A DNA stretch of 64,000 nucleotides. It comes from Janibacter alkaliphilus (GTDB lineage: Bacteria; Actinomycetota; Actinomycetes; Actinomycetales; Dermatophilaceae). The stretch lies in NCBI RefSeq assembly GCF_013408565.1, contig NZ_JACBZX010000001.1, positions 2,108,001 to 2,172,000 of the forward strand, in the 5' to 3' direction. This document shows, one piece after another, positions 16,214 to 24,834 of the stretch (positions are counted from its first letter, which is position 1; every line of letters begins with the position of its first letter). The notes beneath the pieces were generated by a model. The model made no database searches and was not told the origin of the DNA. It saw only the letters and a list, made by a program, of their open reading frames with translations. The position numbers and the translations under genes are program-made.

Positions 16214-17510
16214 TCCTCAGACCGGACGCGGGGAGGTGGCGTCCGCGCGCAGCCGCCGGCAGACCCGGTCCAGCCAGCCGCCGACGTGCGCGCGCCTGCG
16301 GGGTGTCGGGGTAGCGGCAGCGCACGTGCAGCCCGTCGTCGGTGAGCACGAACCACAGCATCACCCCGTCGGTGCGGATCACCGCCGAGACGTGCTGCGG
16401 CCGCAGACCCGACGGGACCGTGACGGGCAGGCGCCGGTTGTCCAGCCAGGAGACGGCCAGCATCCCTGGCGTCGACGGCATGCCGCCGACAGGGTCGAGG
16501 ATCGGAGCCAGCGCGTGCGAGCCGAGCGCGATCGCCTCGCTCACGGCCGCGGCGCCGGAGGTCGGGGACGGGTCGTGGCACTCGATCACGGAGTTCGTGA
16601 TGAACCACCCGACGCTGTCGTGCCAGCGCTGCTCGTCCCGCGAGTGCACCGGCAGCACCGCCCGCAGCCCCGGAGCGCCCTCCGCCTGCAGCTCGGCGGT
16701 CATCGCCGCGGTCGCCATCGCCACCATCCGGACCCCGGCCCGCTGCGCCTGCCGCTCCAGCGCCGTCACCCCGGCCGGGTCGAGGACGTCGTGGACCTTG
16801 ACGACCTCGGGGCACGGGGTCGAGACGTCACCCAGGTCGAGCGGCACGGTCGGCATCCCGCCGGCTCCCTCACGCAGGATCTGCGCCCACCGCCGGTGGA
16901 CCTCCGTCGGCGCGGGCGGCCGGTCCGCCAGTGCGGCGGTGTGCGCGGCGAAGGGGGCGGGGTCCGGCGGCAGGTCCGCGACGCGGCCGTCCAGCAGCGC
17001 GGTGAGGTCACGCACGAGCACCAGCAACGACCAGGCGTCGACGTGGGCGTGGTCGGCCGCCAGCAGCACGACGTCGGGCCGGGCCGGGTCGTCGCTGCGC
17101 ACCAGGCACATCCGGTGCGCCAGCGGCTGCCTCGGCGAGCACGCCTCGTCGAGCACGGCCCGCACCTCCGGGCGTGGATCGCGCAGCCGCTCGCCGTGGG
17201 CGCGCCACCGCCCGGGCGAGACCGCCACCTCGTGCAGCGCCAGACCGTCCTCGTCCTCGGTGAAGACGCTGCGCAGCGTGCCGTGCCGGGCCACGACACC
17301 CATCCAGGCCACGGCCAGCTCGTCCGCCGAGCAGGCCCGCGGCAGGTCGAGGGCCACGGCCATCCACGAGCCCGGACGCTCGCCGGCGCCGACGTGGCGC
17401 GCCTGGTCGAAGGAGATCGGCAGCCGTCGCAGCCCGTCACCGGCGACCGCGCCGTAGCTGTGCACCCGGCCGGGAGGCAGCCGCATCTGCGCGACGTTGG
17501 TCAGACGCAT
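16188..17510 (-). CDS. condensation-domain acyltransferase-like protein (probable 3' frameshift)
   Basis: A 440-residue stand-alone protein of the condensation/PapA-type acyltransferase fold. The catalytic HHxxxD-like motif reads AADHAHVDAW near residue 160, and a VGWFITNSVIE segment matches the later conserved block. Such enzymes form ester or amide bonds with acyl or peptidyl thioesters. Near 16290, in a GCGCGCGC run, the frame appears to shift by +1. In the other frame the protein would continue HVGGWLDRVCRRLRADATSP and stop at 16217, just clear of the barstar gene, instead of overlapping it by 26 bp. The start is ATG 17510, 6 bases after a -10 box. No carrier protein gene is nearby. Confidence 0.78.
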   Translation of the reverse strand: MRLTNVAQMRLPPGRVHSYGAVAGDGLRRLPISFDQARHVGAGERPGSWMAVALDLPRACSADELAVAWMGVVARHGTLRSVFTEDEDGLALHEVAVSPGRWRAHGERLRDPRPEVRAVLDEACSPRQPLAHRMCLVRSDDPARPDVVLLAADHAHVDAWSLLVLVRDLTALLDGRVADLPPDPAPFAAHTAALADRPPAPTEVHRRWAQILREGAGGMPTVPLDLGDVSTPCPEVVKVHDVLDPAGVTALERQAQRAGVRMVAMATAAMTAELQAEGAPGLRAVLPVHSRDEQRWHDSVGWFITNSVIECHDPSPTSGAAAVSEAIALGSHALAPILDPVGGMPSTPGMLAVSWLDNRRLPVTVPSGLRPQHVSAVIRTDGVMLWFVLTDDGLHVRCRYPDTPQARARRRLAGPGLPAAARGRHLPASGLRISGRRRPR

Positions 17511-17516
17511 CGTCGT

Positions 17517-17522
17517 ACTCTA
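17517..17522 (-). promoter_or_regulatory. -10 box, leaderless condensation-protein transcript
   Basis: On the minus strand TAGAGT is followed by ACGACG and the ATG, the same six-base spacing seen at several other genes here. No ribosome binding site is present. Confidence 0.48.
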
Positions 17523-17531
17523 GGGCGCTCG

Positions 17532-17537
17532 TAGGCT
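17532..17537 (+). promoter_or_regulatory. -10 box for the hydrolase at 17573
   Basis: TAGGCT on the plus strand, back-to-back with the divergent TAGAGT box. Transcription would begin near 17544, leaving a leader of about 30 bases with an AGGAG ribosome binding site before the ATG at 17573. Confidence 0.42.
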
Positions 17538-17572
17538 GGAGCGGTGTCATGAGATCCGGGCAGGAGCTGCAC

Positions 17573-18367
17573 ATGACGACCCACCAGGTGCCGGGCGCGG
17601 TGCTGGCCCTCGACGAACGGGGCGACGGCCCCGCAGTGGTCCAGCTGCACGGCCTGACCTCCAGCCGGGCGCGCGACGAGACCCTGCGGCTCGACCTGAC
17701 CGCGGGCCTGGACGGCCATCGGGTGCTGCGCTACGACGCGCGCGGCCACGGACGCTCCACCGGGCGGCCCGAGACGTCCGACTACCTGTGGCCACGGCTC
17801 GCCGACGACCTGCTCGACCTGCTCGCGGCCCGCTGCGCGGGCGACCCGGTCGCCGGGGTCGGCCAGTCGATGGGCACCGCGACCCTGCTGCACGCCGCCC
17901 TCCGCGACCCCGCCCGGTTCAGCCGGCTGGTGCTCGCCCTGCCGCCCACCGCCTGGCAGAGCCGGGTGGCCCAGCGCGAGGTCTACCGGGCCAGCGCCGA
18001 GCTCGTCGAGCGCCGAGGCGTCGGCGCCTGGACGGAGATGTCCCGGCTGGCGCCCCGACCGCCCGCGGTCGACCCGCAGATCCCGCTCACGGCACCGGAC
18101 GTGGCCGAGGCTCTCGTCCCCAGCCTGCTACGAGGCGCGGCCGGCTCGGACCTGCCCGACCTCACCCACCTCACCGGGCTGCGGCTGCCCACCCTGATCC
18201 TCGCCTGGGAGGGCGACGCGGCGCACCCGTTGAGCACCGCCCGCGCGCTGTCCGTGGTGCTGCCGGACAGCCATCTGGTGATCGCCGCGACCCCGGCGCA
18301 GGTGGTGGGCTGGCCGGCGCTGGTGGCCCAGCACCTGCGCGGAGATCTCGGCACCGGCTTGCGATGA
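17573..18367 (+). CDS. alpha/beta hydrolase
   Basis: A 264-residue alpha/beta hydrolase. It shows VVQLHGLTSSR (oxyanion region), YDARGHGRSTGRP, the nucleophile GVGQSMGTAT, and a late segment LPTLILAWEGDAAHPLS carrying the acid; a catalytic His at the extreme end is not obvious, with DSHLVIAA the nearest candidate. AGGAG lies 7 bases before ATG 17573, which is preferred over the in-frame ATG at 17549. It is followed after 7 bases by a hotdog thioesterase, so the pair may act on acyl-CoA or ester substrates. The exact substrate is unknown. Confidence 0.84.
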   Translation: MTTHQVPGAVLALDERGDGPAVVQLHGLTSSRARDETLRLDLTAGLDGHRVLRYDARGHGRSTGRPETSDYLWPRLADDLLDLLAARCAGDPVAGVGQSMGTATLLHAALRDPARFSRLVLALPPTAWQSRVAQREVYRASAELVERRGVGAWTEMSRLAPRPPAVDPQIPLTAPDVAEALVPSLLRGAAGSDLPDLTHLTGLRLPTLILAWEGDAAHPLSTARALSVVLPDSHLVIAATPAQVVGWPALVAQHLRGDLGTGLR

Positions 18368-18374
18368 TGTATCG

Positions 18375-18866
18375 GTGACCACACCGACCGACACGCAGAT
18401 CACCCTGAGCCGGGTCATGGGCAACGTCGAGGGGAACCTCCTCGGCACCGTGCACGGCGGCAACATCATGAAGATCGTCGACGACGCGGCCGGGGTGGCC
18501 GCCAACCGCTTCGCCCAGGGGCCGGCGGTGACTGCGGGCATGGACGAGATGGTCTTCCTCACCCCGGTGCGGATCGGTGACGTGCTGCACGTGCACGCCT
18601 GCGTCAACTGGGCGGGGCGCAGCTCGATGGAGGTCGGGGTCCGGGCCGAGGTGGACCGCTGGGACGCGGTGACCCCGCGGGTCCACGTCGCCAGCGCGTA
18701 CCTCGTCATGGTGGCCGTGGACCAGGACGGCGCCACCCGTGAGGTGCCCGAGCTCGTCGTGCAGACAGCCGCAGAGCGACGTCGCCACCACGAGGCCGAG
18801 ATCCGGCGGCGCCACCGGCTGGCCCGGCGTGAGGAGATCGCCAGCTCGCGCGGGGTGGGGGAGTGA
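18375..18866 (+). CDS. acyl-CoA thioesterase (hotdog fold, YciA type)
   Basis: A 163-residue hotdog-fold protein. The block GNLLGTVHGGNIMKIVDDAAGVAANRFA contains the glycine-rich HGG turn and the catalytic Asp region of acyl-CoA thioesterases that cleave acyl-CoA to CoA and free acid. The C-terminal 35 residues are a basic helix (RRRHHEAEIRRRHRLARR) beyond the usual fold. GTG 18375 is the start. The stop overlaps dxr by 4 bp, so it is the first gene of the dxr-rip block. Confidence 0.86.
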   Translation: MTTPTDTQITLSRVMGNVEGNLLGTVHGGNIMKIVDDAAGVAANRFAQGPAVTAGMDEMVFLTPVRIGDVLHVHACVNWAGRSSMEVGVRAEVDRWDAVTPRVHVASAYLVMVAVDQDGATREVPELVVQTAAERRRHHEAEIRRRHRLARREEIASSRGVGE

Positions 18867-20068
18867 CCGCCCGCCGGGTCAGCCTGCTCGGCTCGACCGG
18901 GTCGATCGGCACCCAGGCGCTGCAGGTGATCGACGCCCACCCGGGCCGCTTCGAGGTGGTCGCGCTGAGCGCGGGCGGCAACCTCGCGCTGCTGGCCGAG
19001 CAGGCGGTGGCCACCCGGGCGCCCCTGGTCGCCGCCGCCACCGGCGACCGGGCAGAGCTGACCGACGCGATCCGGGCGTCGGCCGCCGCCGCCGGCGTCA
19101 CCGGCTACACCCCCGAGGTGCTGGTCGGTCCGGACGCGGCCACCGAGGTCGCCGGGCGGCCGGTGGACGTCGTGCTCAACGGGATCACCGGCGCCATCGG
19201 CCTGCGGCCCACCCTGGCCGCGCTGCGGGCCGGCTCCACGCTGGCCCTGGCGAACAAGGAGTCGCTGATCATCGGGGGGCCGCTGGTCAAGGACCTGGCC
19301 GGGCCGGACCAGATCGTGCCCGTCGACTCCGAGCACTCGGCGATCGCCCAGTGCCTGCGCGGCGGCCGTGCCGCCGAGGTGCGGCGGCTCGTGATCACCG
19401 CCAGCGGCGGCCCCTTCCGGGGGCGCGGCCGGGCCGAGCTGGCCGAGGTGACCCCCGACCAGGCGCTGGCGCACCCCAACTTCGCCATGGGCCGGGTGAT
19501 CACGACGAACTCGGCGACCCTGGTCAACAAGGGGCTGGAGGTCATCGAGGCGCACCTGCTCTTCGACATCCCCTTCGACCGGATCGCGACCGTGGTGCAC
19601 CCGCAGCAGCAGATCCACTCCATGGTCGAGTTCCACGACGGCAGCACGCTCGCCCAGCTCGGACCGCCGCGGATGCTCGTGCCGATCGGGCTGGGGCTCT
19701 CCTGGCCGGAGCGGCTCACCGACGTCGACGCGCCCCCGGACTGGACCCAGGCGCAGTCCTGGGAGTTCGGGCAGATCGACGACGACGCCTTCCCCGCGGT
19801 GCGGCTGGCCCGCCAGGCCGGGGCCGCCGGCGGCACCCACCCGGCGGTCTACAACGCCGCCAACGAGGTGGCCGTCGACGCCTTCCACGAGGGCCGGCTG
19901 CCCTTCGTCGGGATCGTCGACACGGTGGCCGAGGTGCTGCAGCGGCACCAGGAGAGCGGCGGCGAGCACACCCTGGAGGGGGTGCTCGCGGCGGACGCCT
20001 GGGCGCGGCGGGAGGCCGCTGACCTGCTCGGTGTCTCGGCCCCGGCGCCCGAAGGTGAGAGCATCTGA
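18863..20068 (+). CDS. dxr: 1-deoxy-D-xylulose-5-phosphate reductoisomerase
   Basis: A 401-residue enzyme that converts DXP to 2-C-methyl-D-erythritol 4-phosphate with NADPH, the committed step of the MEP isoprenoid pathway. LLGSTGSIGTQAL is the NADPH-binding turn, ALANKESLI is the family signature, PVDSEHSAI supplies metal and phosphate ligands, and the SGGPF segment contacts the inhibitor-binding loop. The GTG start overlaps the thioesterase stop. In mycobacteria dxr, rip and ispG are contiguous; here rip follows at 2 bases but ispG is displaced by an inserted gene. Confidence 0.96.
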   Translation: MTARRVSLLGSTGSIGTQALQVIDAHPGRFEVVALSAGGNLALLAEQAVATRAPLVAAATGDRAELTDAIRASAAAAGVTGYTPEVLVGPDAATEVAGRPVDVVLNGITGAIGLRPTLAALRAGSTLALANKESLIIGGPLVKDLAGPDQIVPVDSEHSAIAQCLRGGRAAEVRRLVITASGGPFRGRGRAELAEVTPDQALAHPNFAMGRVITTNSATLVNKGLEVIEAHLLFDIPFDRIATVVHPQQQIHSMVEFHDGSTLAQLGPPRMLVPIGLGLSWPERLTDVDAPPDWTQAQSWEFGQIDDDAFPAVRLARQAGAAGGTHPAVYNAANEVAVDAFHEGRLPFVGIVDTVAEVLQRHQESGGEHTLEGVLAADAWARREAADLLGVSAPAPEGESI

Positions 20069-20070
20069 GC

Positions 20071-21402
20071 ATGCTCTTCCTCCTCGGCGTGATCCTCATG
20101 GTGCTGGCCATCGGCGCCTCCATCGCGCTGCACGAGATCGGCCACCTCGTCCCGGCCAAGAAGTTCGGGGTGCGGGTGCCGCAGTACATGGTCGGTTTCG
20201 GGCCGACCCTGTGGTCCCGGACGAAGGGGGAGACCGAGTACGGGGTGAAGGCGATCCCGCTCGGCGGCTACATCCGGATGATCGGGATGTACCCGCCGAA
20301 GCCGGGTCAGGAGCCCGGGACGATGCGCACCGCCAGCACCGGTCGGATCAGCCAGCTCGCCGACGAGGCCCGGGCGATGTCCTTCGAGGAGGTCCGGCCC
20401 GGAGACGACGGGCGGATGTTCTACCAGCTGCCGGTGCGCAAGAAGATCATCATCATGCTCGGCGGGCCGATGATGAACCTGGCCATCGCCCTCGCCGTCT
20501 TCACCGGGATCTTCACCCTGCACGGCATCGCGGTCACGACGCCGACGCTCTCCTCGGTGAGCGAGTGCGTGGACTTCACCCGCGCCGACCAGCAGGCCGC
20601 CCAGGAGTGCACCGACGACATGCAGCGCTCGCCGGCCAACGCCGCCGGGCTGCTGCCAGGGGACACCATCACCCGGATCGACGGGCGCGACGTCGAGACC
20701 TGGGAGGAGGTGCGCACCGCGATCCGGGACAACGGCGACGCCCCGCTGGCGATCACCGTCGAGCGGGACGGGCAGCGCCAGCAGCTGACGGCCGAGCCGA
20801 TCGTCCTCGACCTGCCGAAGATCGAGGACGGCCAGTACGTCACCGACGTGCGCGGCGAGTACGTCACCGAGCAGGTCGGCTTCCTCGGCGCCAGCGGCAC
20901 CCGCGAGGTGCAGCAGCAGCCGATCACCGCCGTCCCCGGGCTCTTCGGCGACATGCTCGTCGACACCTTCGACCTGGTGCTGCAGATCCCGGAGAAGATG
21001 GTGGGCATCTGGCACGCCGCCTTCGGCGACGCCGACCGCGACCCGAACGGACCGATGTCCGTCGTCGGGGTCGGCCGGGTGGCCGGCGAGGTCACCAGCT
21101 CGGACGCCTTCGGCACCGGCCAGGAGCGGGCGGTGATGCTGGTCAGCCTCGTCGGCTCGCTGAACCTCATGCTCTTCGCCTTCAACATGCTGCCGCTGCT
21201 GCCGCTGGACGGCGGCCACGTCGCCGGCGCGATCTGGGAGGCGCTCAAGCGGGGCTGGGCGCGGGTGCGCGGGCGCCCCGACCCCGGCCCGGTGGACGTG
21301 GCCAAGGCGCTGCCGCTGGCCTACGGGGTGGCGCTGGTCTTCATCGCCATGACCGTGCTGCTCATCTACGCCGACCTGGTCGCCCCCGTCCAGCTCACCT
21401 AG
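20071..21402 (+). CDS. rip: RIP site-2 metalloprotease (RseP/Rip1)
   Basis: A 443-residue intramembrane zinc protease of family M50. The zinc motif HEIGH is in the first helix (ASIALHEIGHLVPAKK), a PDZ domain spans roughly residues 185-260 with LLPGDTITRIDGRDV, and the third zinc ligand is in NMLPLLPLDGGH near residue 380. It cleaves transmembrane anti-sigma factors and other membrane proteins to relay envelope stress. It starts 2 bases after dxr. Its transcript would run into the palindrome at 21453-21500. Confidence 0.94.
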   Translation: MLFLLGVILMVLAIGASIALHEIGHLVPAKKFGVRVPQYMVGFGPTLWSRTKGETEYGVKAIPLGGYIRMIGMYPPKPGQEPGTMRTASTGRISQLADEARAMSFEEVRPGDDGRMFYQLPVRKKIIIMLGGPMMNLAIALAVFTGIFTLHGIAVTTPTLSSVSECVDFTRADQQAAQECTDDMQRSPANAAGLLPGDTITRIDGRDVETWEEVRTAIRDNGDAPLAITVERDGQRQQLTAEPIVLDLPKIEDGQYVTDVRGEYVTEQVGFLGASGTREVQQQPITAVPGLFGDMLVDTFDLVLQIPEKMVGIWHAAFGDADRDPNGPMSVVGVGRVAGEVTSSDAFGTGQERAVMLVSLVGSLNLMLFAFNMLPLLPLDGGHVAGAIWEALKRGWARVRGRPDPGPVDVAKALPLAYGVALVFIAMTVLLIYADLVAPVQLT

Positions 21403-21452
21403 CCCCAACCCCCTTCCGCCACCCCGCGACGACCGGTCACCCAGAACCGCCG

Positions 21453-21500
21453 GCTACCACGCAGTAAGTGCTGTGATCACGACACTTACTGCGTGGTAGC
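21453..21500. repeat. 48-bp palindrome, copy 1
   Basis: Perfect 18-base arms (GCTACCACGCAGTAAGTG and its complement) flank a 12-base centre containing GTGATCAC. It lies 50 bases after rip and 7 bases after the stop of the convergent AbiEi-like gene. The sequence is identical, loop included, to 22616-22663. It has no U tract, so it is not a standard intrinsic terminator, but it could end transcription from both sides. Confidence 0.9.
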
Positions 21501-21507
21501 CCGCGCT

Positions 21508-22497
21508 CTAGGCGGAGCGGACGACGGGGCGTGGCGTCGCGACGACGCCCGGGCGGGGGCGCCTCGCGGCGATGGCGTGGCTGTCCTCGACCCGGCGAAG
21601 GGTGCCCACCGGGTCCTCCCGCATCCCGGTGGGCGTGATCCCGAGGACGAGCACCCCACGGCGGGTCAGCTCGCCGTCCGACTCGACGGTCTGCACCCAG
21701 TCCCGCCCGGTGGAGTGGAAGAGGTGGGAGTGGACCATGACGGCCATCGCCACCTCGTCGAACCACACGTCGGGCGTGAGCAGCCGCCGACCGCCCTCGT
21801 CGCGCAGCGTGGGGTTGAGCATGGGTTCCGGCAGGATCGACGACGTGGCCACCAGCTCGAGCAGCTGAACCTCGGGCACGGACCAGGCGCCGCTCGCCGC
21901 ATGCTCCAGCGGGCGGAGGAGGCGGGCTGCGTCGCGGGTGCGCAGCCGGCAGATCCATGCGTGCAGTTCCTCGGGCGAGGTGACCCCGCGCTGGACCGCC
22001 TCGATGAGCAGGGCCGAGCGAGCGGCGCTGCCTGGTCGAGCATGTGCCAGGTCGAGCACCGCGCGTGCCGCGGAGGCGTAGCGCAGGGGTCCCACCGAGA
22101 CCACCGCCGGGTCATCGATCGTCGTGCGCCGGAGCGACGCGAAGCCGTGGCCCCGGGACCTGGCCGGGGCCGGGGCCAGCATCTCCAGCGTCGCCAACGG
22201 CGGCAGGATCATCCCGTGGTGCCGCGCAGCCGCGGACCCGGTGAGGTAGGCGCGTCCCCCGCCCCACAGCAGCGCACCGATCTCGCGCTGCCGGTGGGTC
22301 GGCGGGCCACCGGTGACGAGGTAGACGCTGGGCAGCAGGGCCAGCCAGGTGCGTCCGGCACGCCATCGGATCGTCGCCTTGGACACCCCGGAGTCCAGCA
22401 GCTGGCTGCGGGTCACGAGCCCGTCCTGGCGGGCGACGTGCGCGAGGGCTGCCTCGGTGAGACCGCTGGGGCTGGTGGTGTCGGCTGAGCGTGGCAT
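21508..22497 (-). CDS. solo AbiEi-like wHTH protein with a VSR/DUF559-like domain
   Basis: A 329-residue protein. Residues 12-95 resemble the AbiEi antitoxin winged helix-turn-helix (ARQDGLVTRSQLLDSGVSKATIRWR, LPSVYLVTGGPPTHRQREIGALLWGGGRAYLTGSAAARHHG). Residues 220-310 resemble a DUF559/VSR endonuclease-like fold (PDVWFDEVAMAVMVHS, then FHSTGRDW and GVLVLGITPTGM). The usual catalytic ExD pair is replaced by M-x-H, so nuclease activity is doubtful. No toxin partner gene is present. It interrupts the rip-ispG junction and is bracketed by identical 48-bp palindromes, 118 bp before its start and 7 bp after its stop. It may bind those palindromes; that is inference. Confidence 0.78.
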   Translation of the reverse strand: MPRSADTTSPSGLTEAALAHVARQDGLVTRSQLLDSGVSKATIRWRAGRTWLALLPSVYLVTGGPPTHRQREIGALLWGGGRAYLTGSAAARHHGMILPPLATLEMLAPAPARSRGHGFASLRRTTIDDPAVVSVGPLRYASAARAVLDLAHARPGSAARSALLIEAVQRGVTSPEELHAWICRLRTRDAARLLRPLEHAASGAWSVPEVQLLELVATSSILPEPMLNPTLRDEGGRRLLTPDVWFDEVAMAVMVHSHLFHSTGRDWVQTVESDGELTRRGVLVLGITPTGMREDPVGTLRRVEDSHAIAARRPRPGVVATPRPVVRSA

Positions 22498-22615
22498 GCC
22501 GGGATCGTGCGGCAGGGGAGCAGGGCTCCGGGTGCGCGCTCCTCAGGGGGTGGACGCTCCTGCGACGCCTGCTGGGGATGTGGACGACTCCCTGCCTTCG
22601 CCCCCTACCCCGCGC

Positions 22616-22663
22616 GCTACCACGCAGTAAGTGCTGTGATCACGACACTTACTGCGTGGTAGC
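22616..22663. repeat. 48-bp palindrome, copy 2
   Basis: Identical base for base to 21453-21500, in the same orientation. It sits between the divergent AbiEi-like gene and ispG, 63 bases upstream of the ispG -10 box, so it could serve as an operator for either promoter. Together the two copies bracket exactly one gene. Confidence 0.9.
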
Positions 22664-22725
22664 CGGGTGCTGTGCGGGACCGGGGTGGGTTGGGGGAGGC
22701 ACAGGGAGCATCCAGGGTGGGCGCG

Positions 22726-22731
22726 CATAAT
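22726..22731 (+). promoter_or_regulatory. -10 box of a leaderless ispG transcript
   Basis: CATAAT is followed by six bases and the ispG ATG at 22738. No Shine-Dalgarno sequence lies at a useful distance. It gives ispG its own promoter downstream of the inserted gene. Confidence 0.5.
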
Positions 22732-22737
22732 GGGGGC

Positions 22738-23898
<1,161 letters not shown>

Positions 23899-23961
23899 CC
23901 AGGACGACCCGCTGAGGACGAGCGCCCCCGCACGACGACGCGTAGTGGGAGACTGACGCTC

Positions 23962-24804
23962 GTGCTGCGCACCCGCCACCCGGTCCGCCTGCTCGGCGGC
24001 GACGACGTCGACGAGGCGCTCGAGCTGTGCGCGCAGGACCCCGCCTCGCACGTCTTCGTCGCCAGCCGGATCATCGACGGCGCCATGGGGCGCGGCAGCA
24101 CCTCCACGCACGGCTACTTCGAGGACGGCCGGCTCACCGCGCTGCTGTGGACCGTCGCCAACGTCGTGCCGGTCGGCACCGACCCCCGCGCCCGCCTGGC
24201 CCTGGCCGAGCGCGCCCGCAAGGCCCGCCGCCGGTGCGCCTCCTTCCTCGGCCCCCGCGAGGAGGTCATGGACCTGTGGGCGCTCGCCGGGGACGCCTAC
24301 CCCCCGCCCCGCTCGGTGCGCGACCAGCCGCTGATGACCACCCGCACCCGCCCCAGCGAGCTCGGCGTGAGCCTGGACGAGCGGGTGCGCCCCGCCCGCC
24401 CCGAGGAGCTCGACCTCGTGCTGCCGGCCGCCGAGCACATGTTCACCGAGGAGATCGGCTACCCGCCGTACTCGGGCAGCCCCACCTTCTACCGGGACTC
24501 GATCTGGCGGCTGATCCAGGCCGGGCGGACCTACGTCGTCGTCGACGGTGGCCGGGTGGTCTTCAAGGCCGACCTCGGCTCGGTGGCCCTGGACACCTGC
24601 CAGGTCCAGGGCGTCTGGCTCGCCCCGGACCTGCGCGGCCAGGGGCTCGCGGTGCCGATGATGGCCGCCGCCGTCGAGCGGGCCATGACCGAGCACGCCT
24701 CGCTGGTCACCCTCTACGTCAACGACTTCAACGCCCCGGCGCTGGCCACCTACCGGGCCATCGGCATGCAGCAGGTCGGGCGCTTCGCCACCATCCTCTT
24801 CTGA
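23962..24804 (+). CDS. GNAT family N-acetyltransferase with DUF4081 domain
   Basis: A 280-residue protein matching the conserved actinobacterial gene next to ispG (Rv2867c-like). The N-terminal 120 residues correspond to DUF4081; the C-terminal half has the GNAT acetyl-CoA loop in GVWLAPDLRGQGLAVPMMAAAVE (R-G-Q-G-L-A), followed by TLYVNDFNAPALATYRAIGM. The acceptor substrate is unknown. The GTG start at 23962 is 63 bases after ispG. It converges on the secreted protein gene at 24835. Confidence 0.86.
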   Translation: MLRTRHPVRLLGGDDVDEALELCAQDPASHVFVASRIIDGAMGRGSTSTHGYFEDGRLTALLWTVANVVPVGTDPRARLALAERARKARRRCASFLGPREEVMDLWALAGDAYPPPRSVRDQPLMTTRTRPSELGVSLDERVRPARPEELDLVLPAAEHMFTEEIGYPPYSGSPTFYRDSIWRLIQAGRTYVVVDGGRVVFKADLGSVALDTCQVQGVWLAPDLRGQGLAVPMMAAAVERAMTEHASLVTLYVNDFNAPALATYRAIGMQQVGRFATILF

Positions 24805-24834
24805 GCCGGCTCGCGCTGCCGGGCGACAGCGGGG

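Noticed and set aside
21453-21500. Simple intrinsic terminator
   Set aside because: The stem is suitable, but there is no U tract, and an identical copy lies upstream of a promoter region where a terminator is not needed.
21453-22663. Insertion sequence or transposon
   Set aside because: No transposase motif, no terminal inverted repeat pair separate from the palindromes, and no target duplication is visible; listed instead as palindromes around a solo gene.
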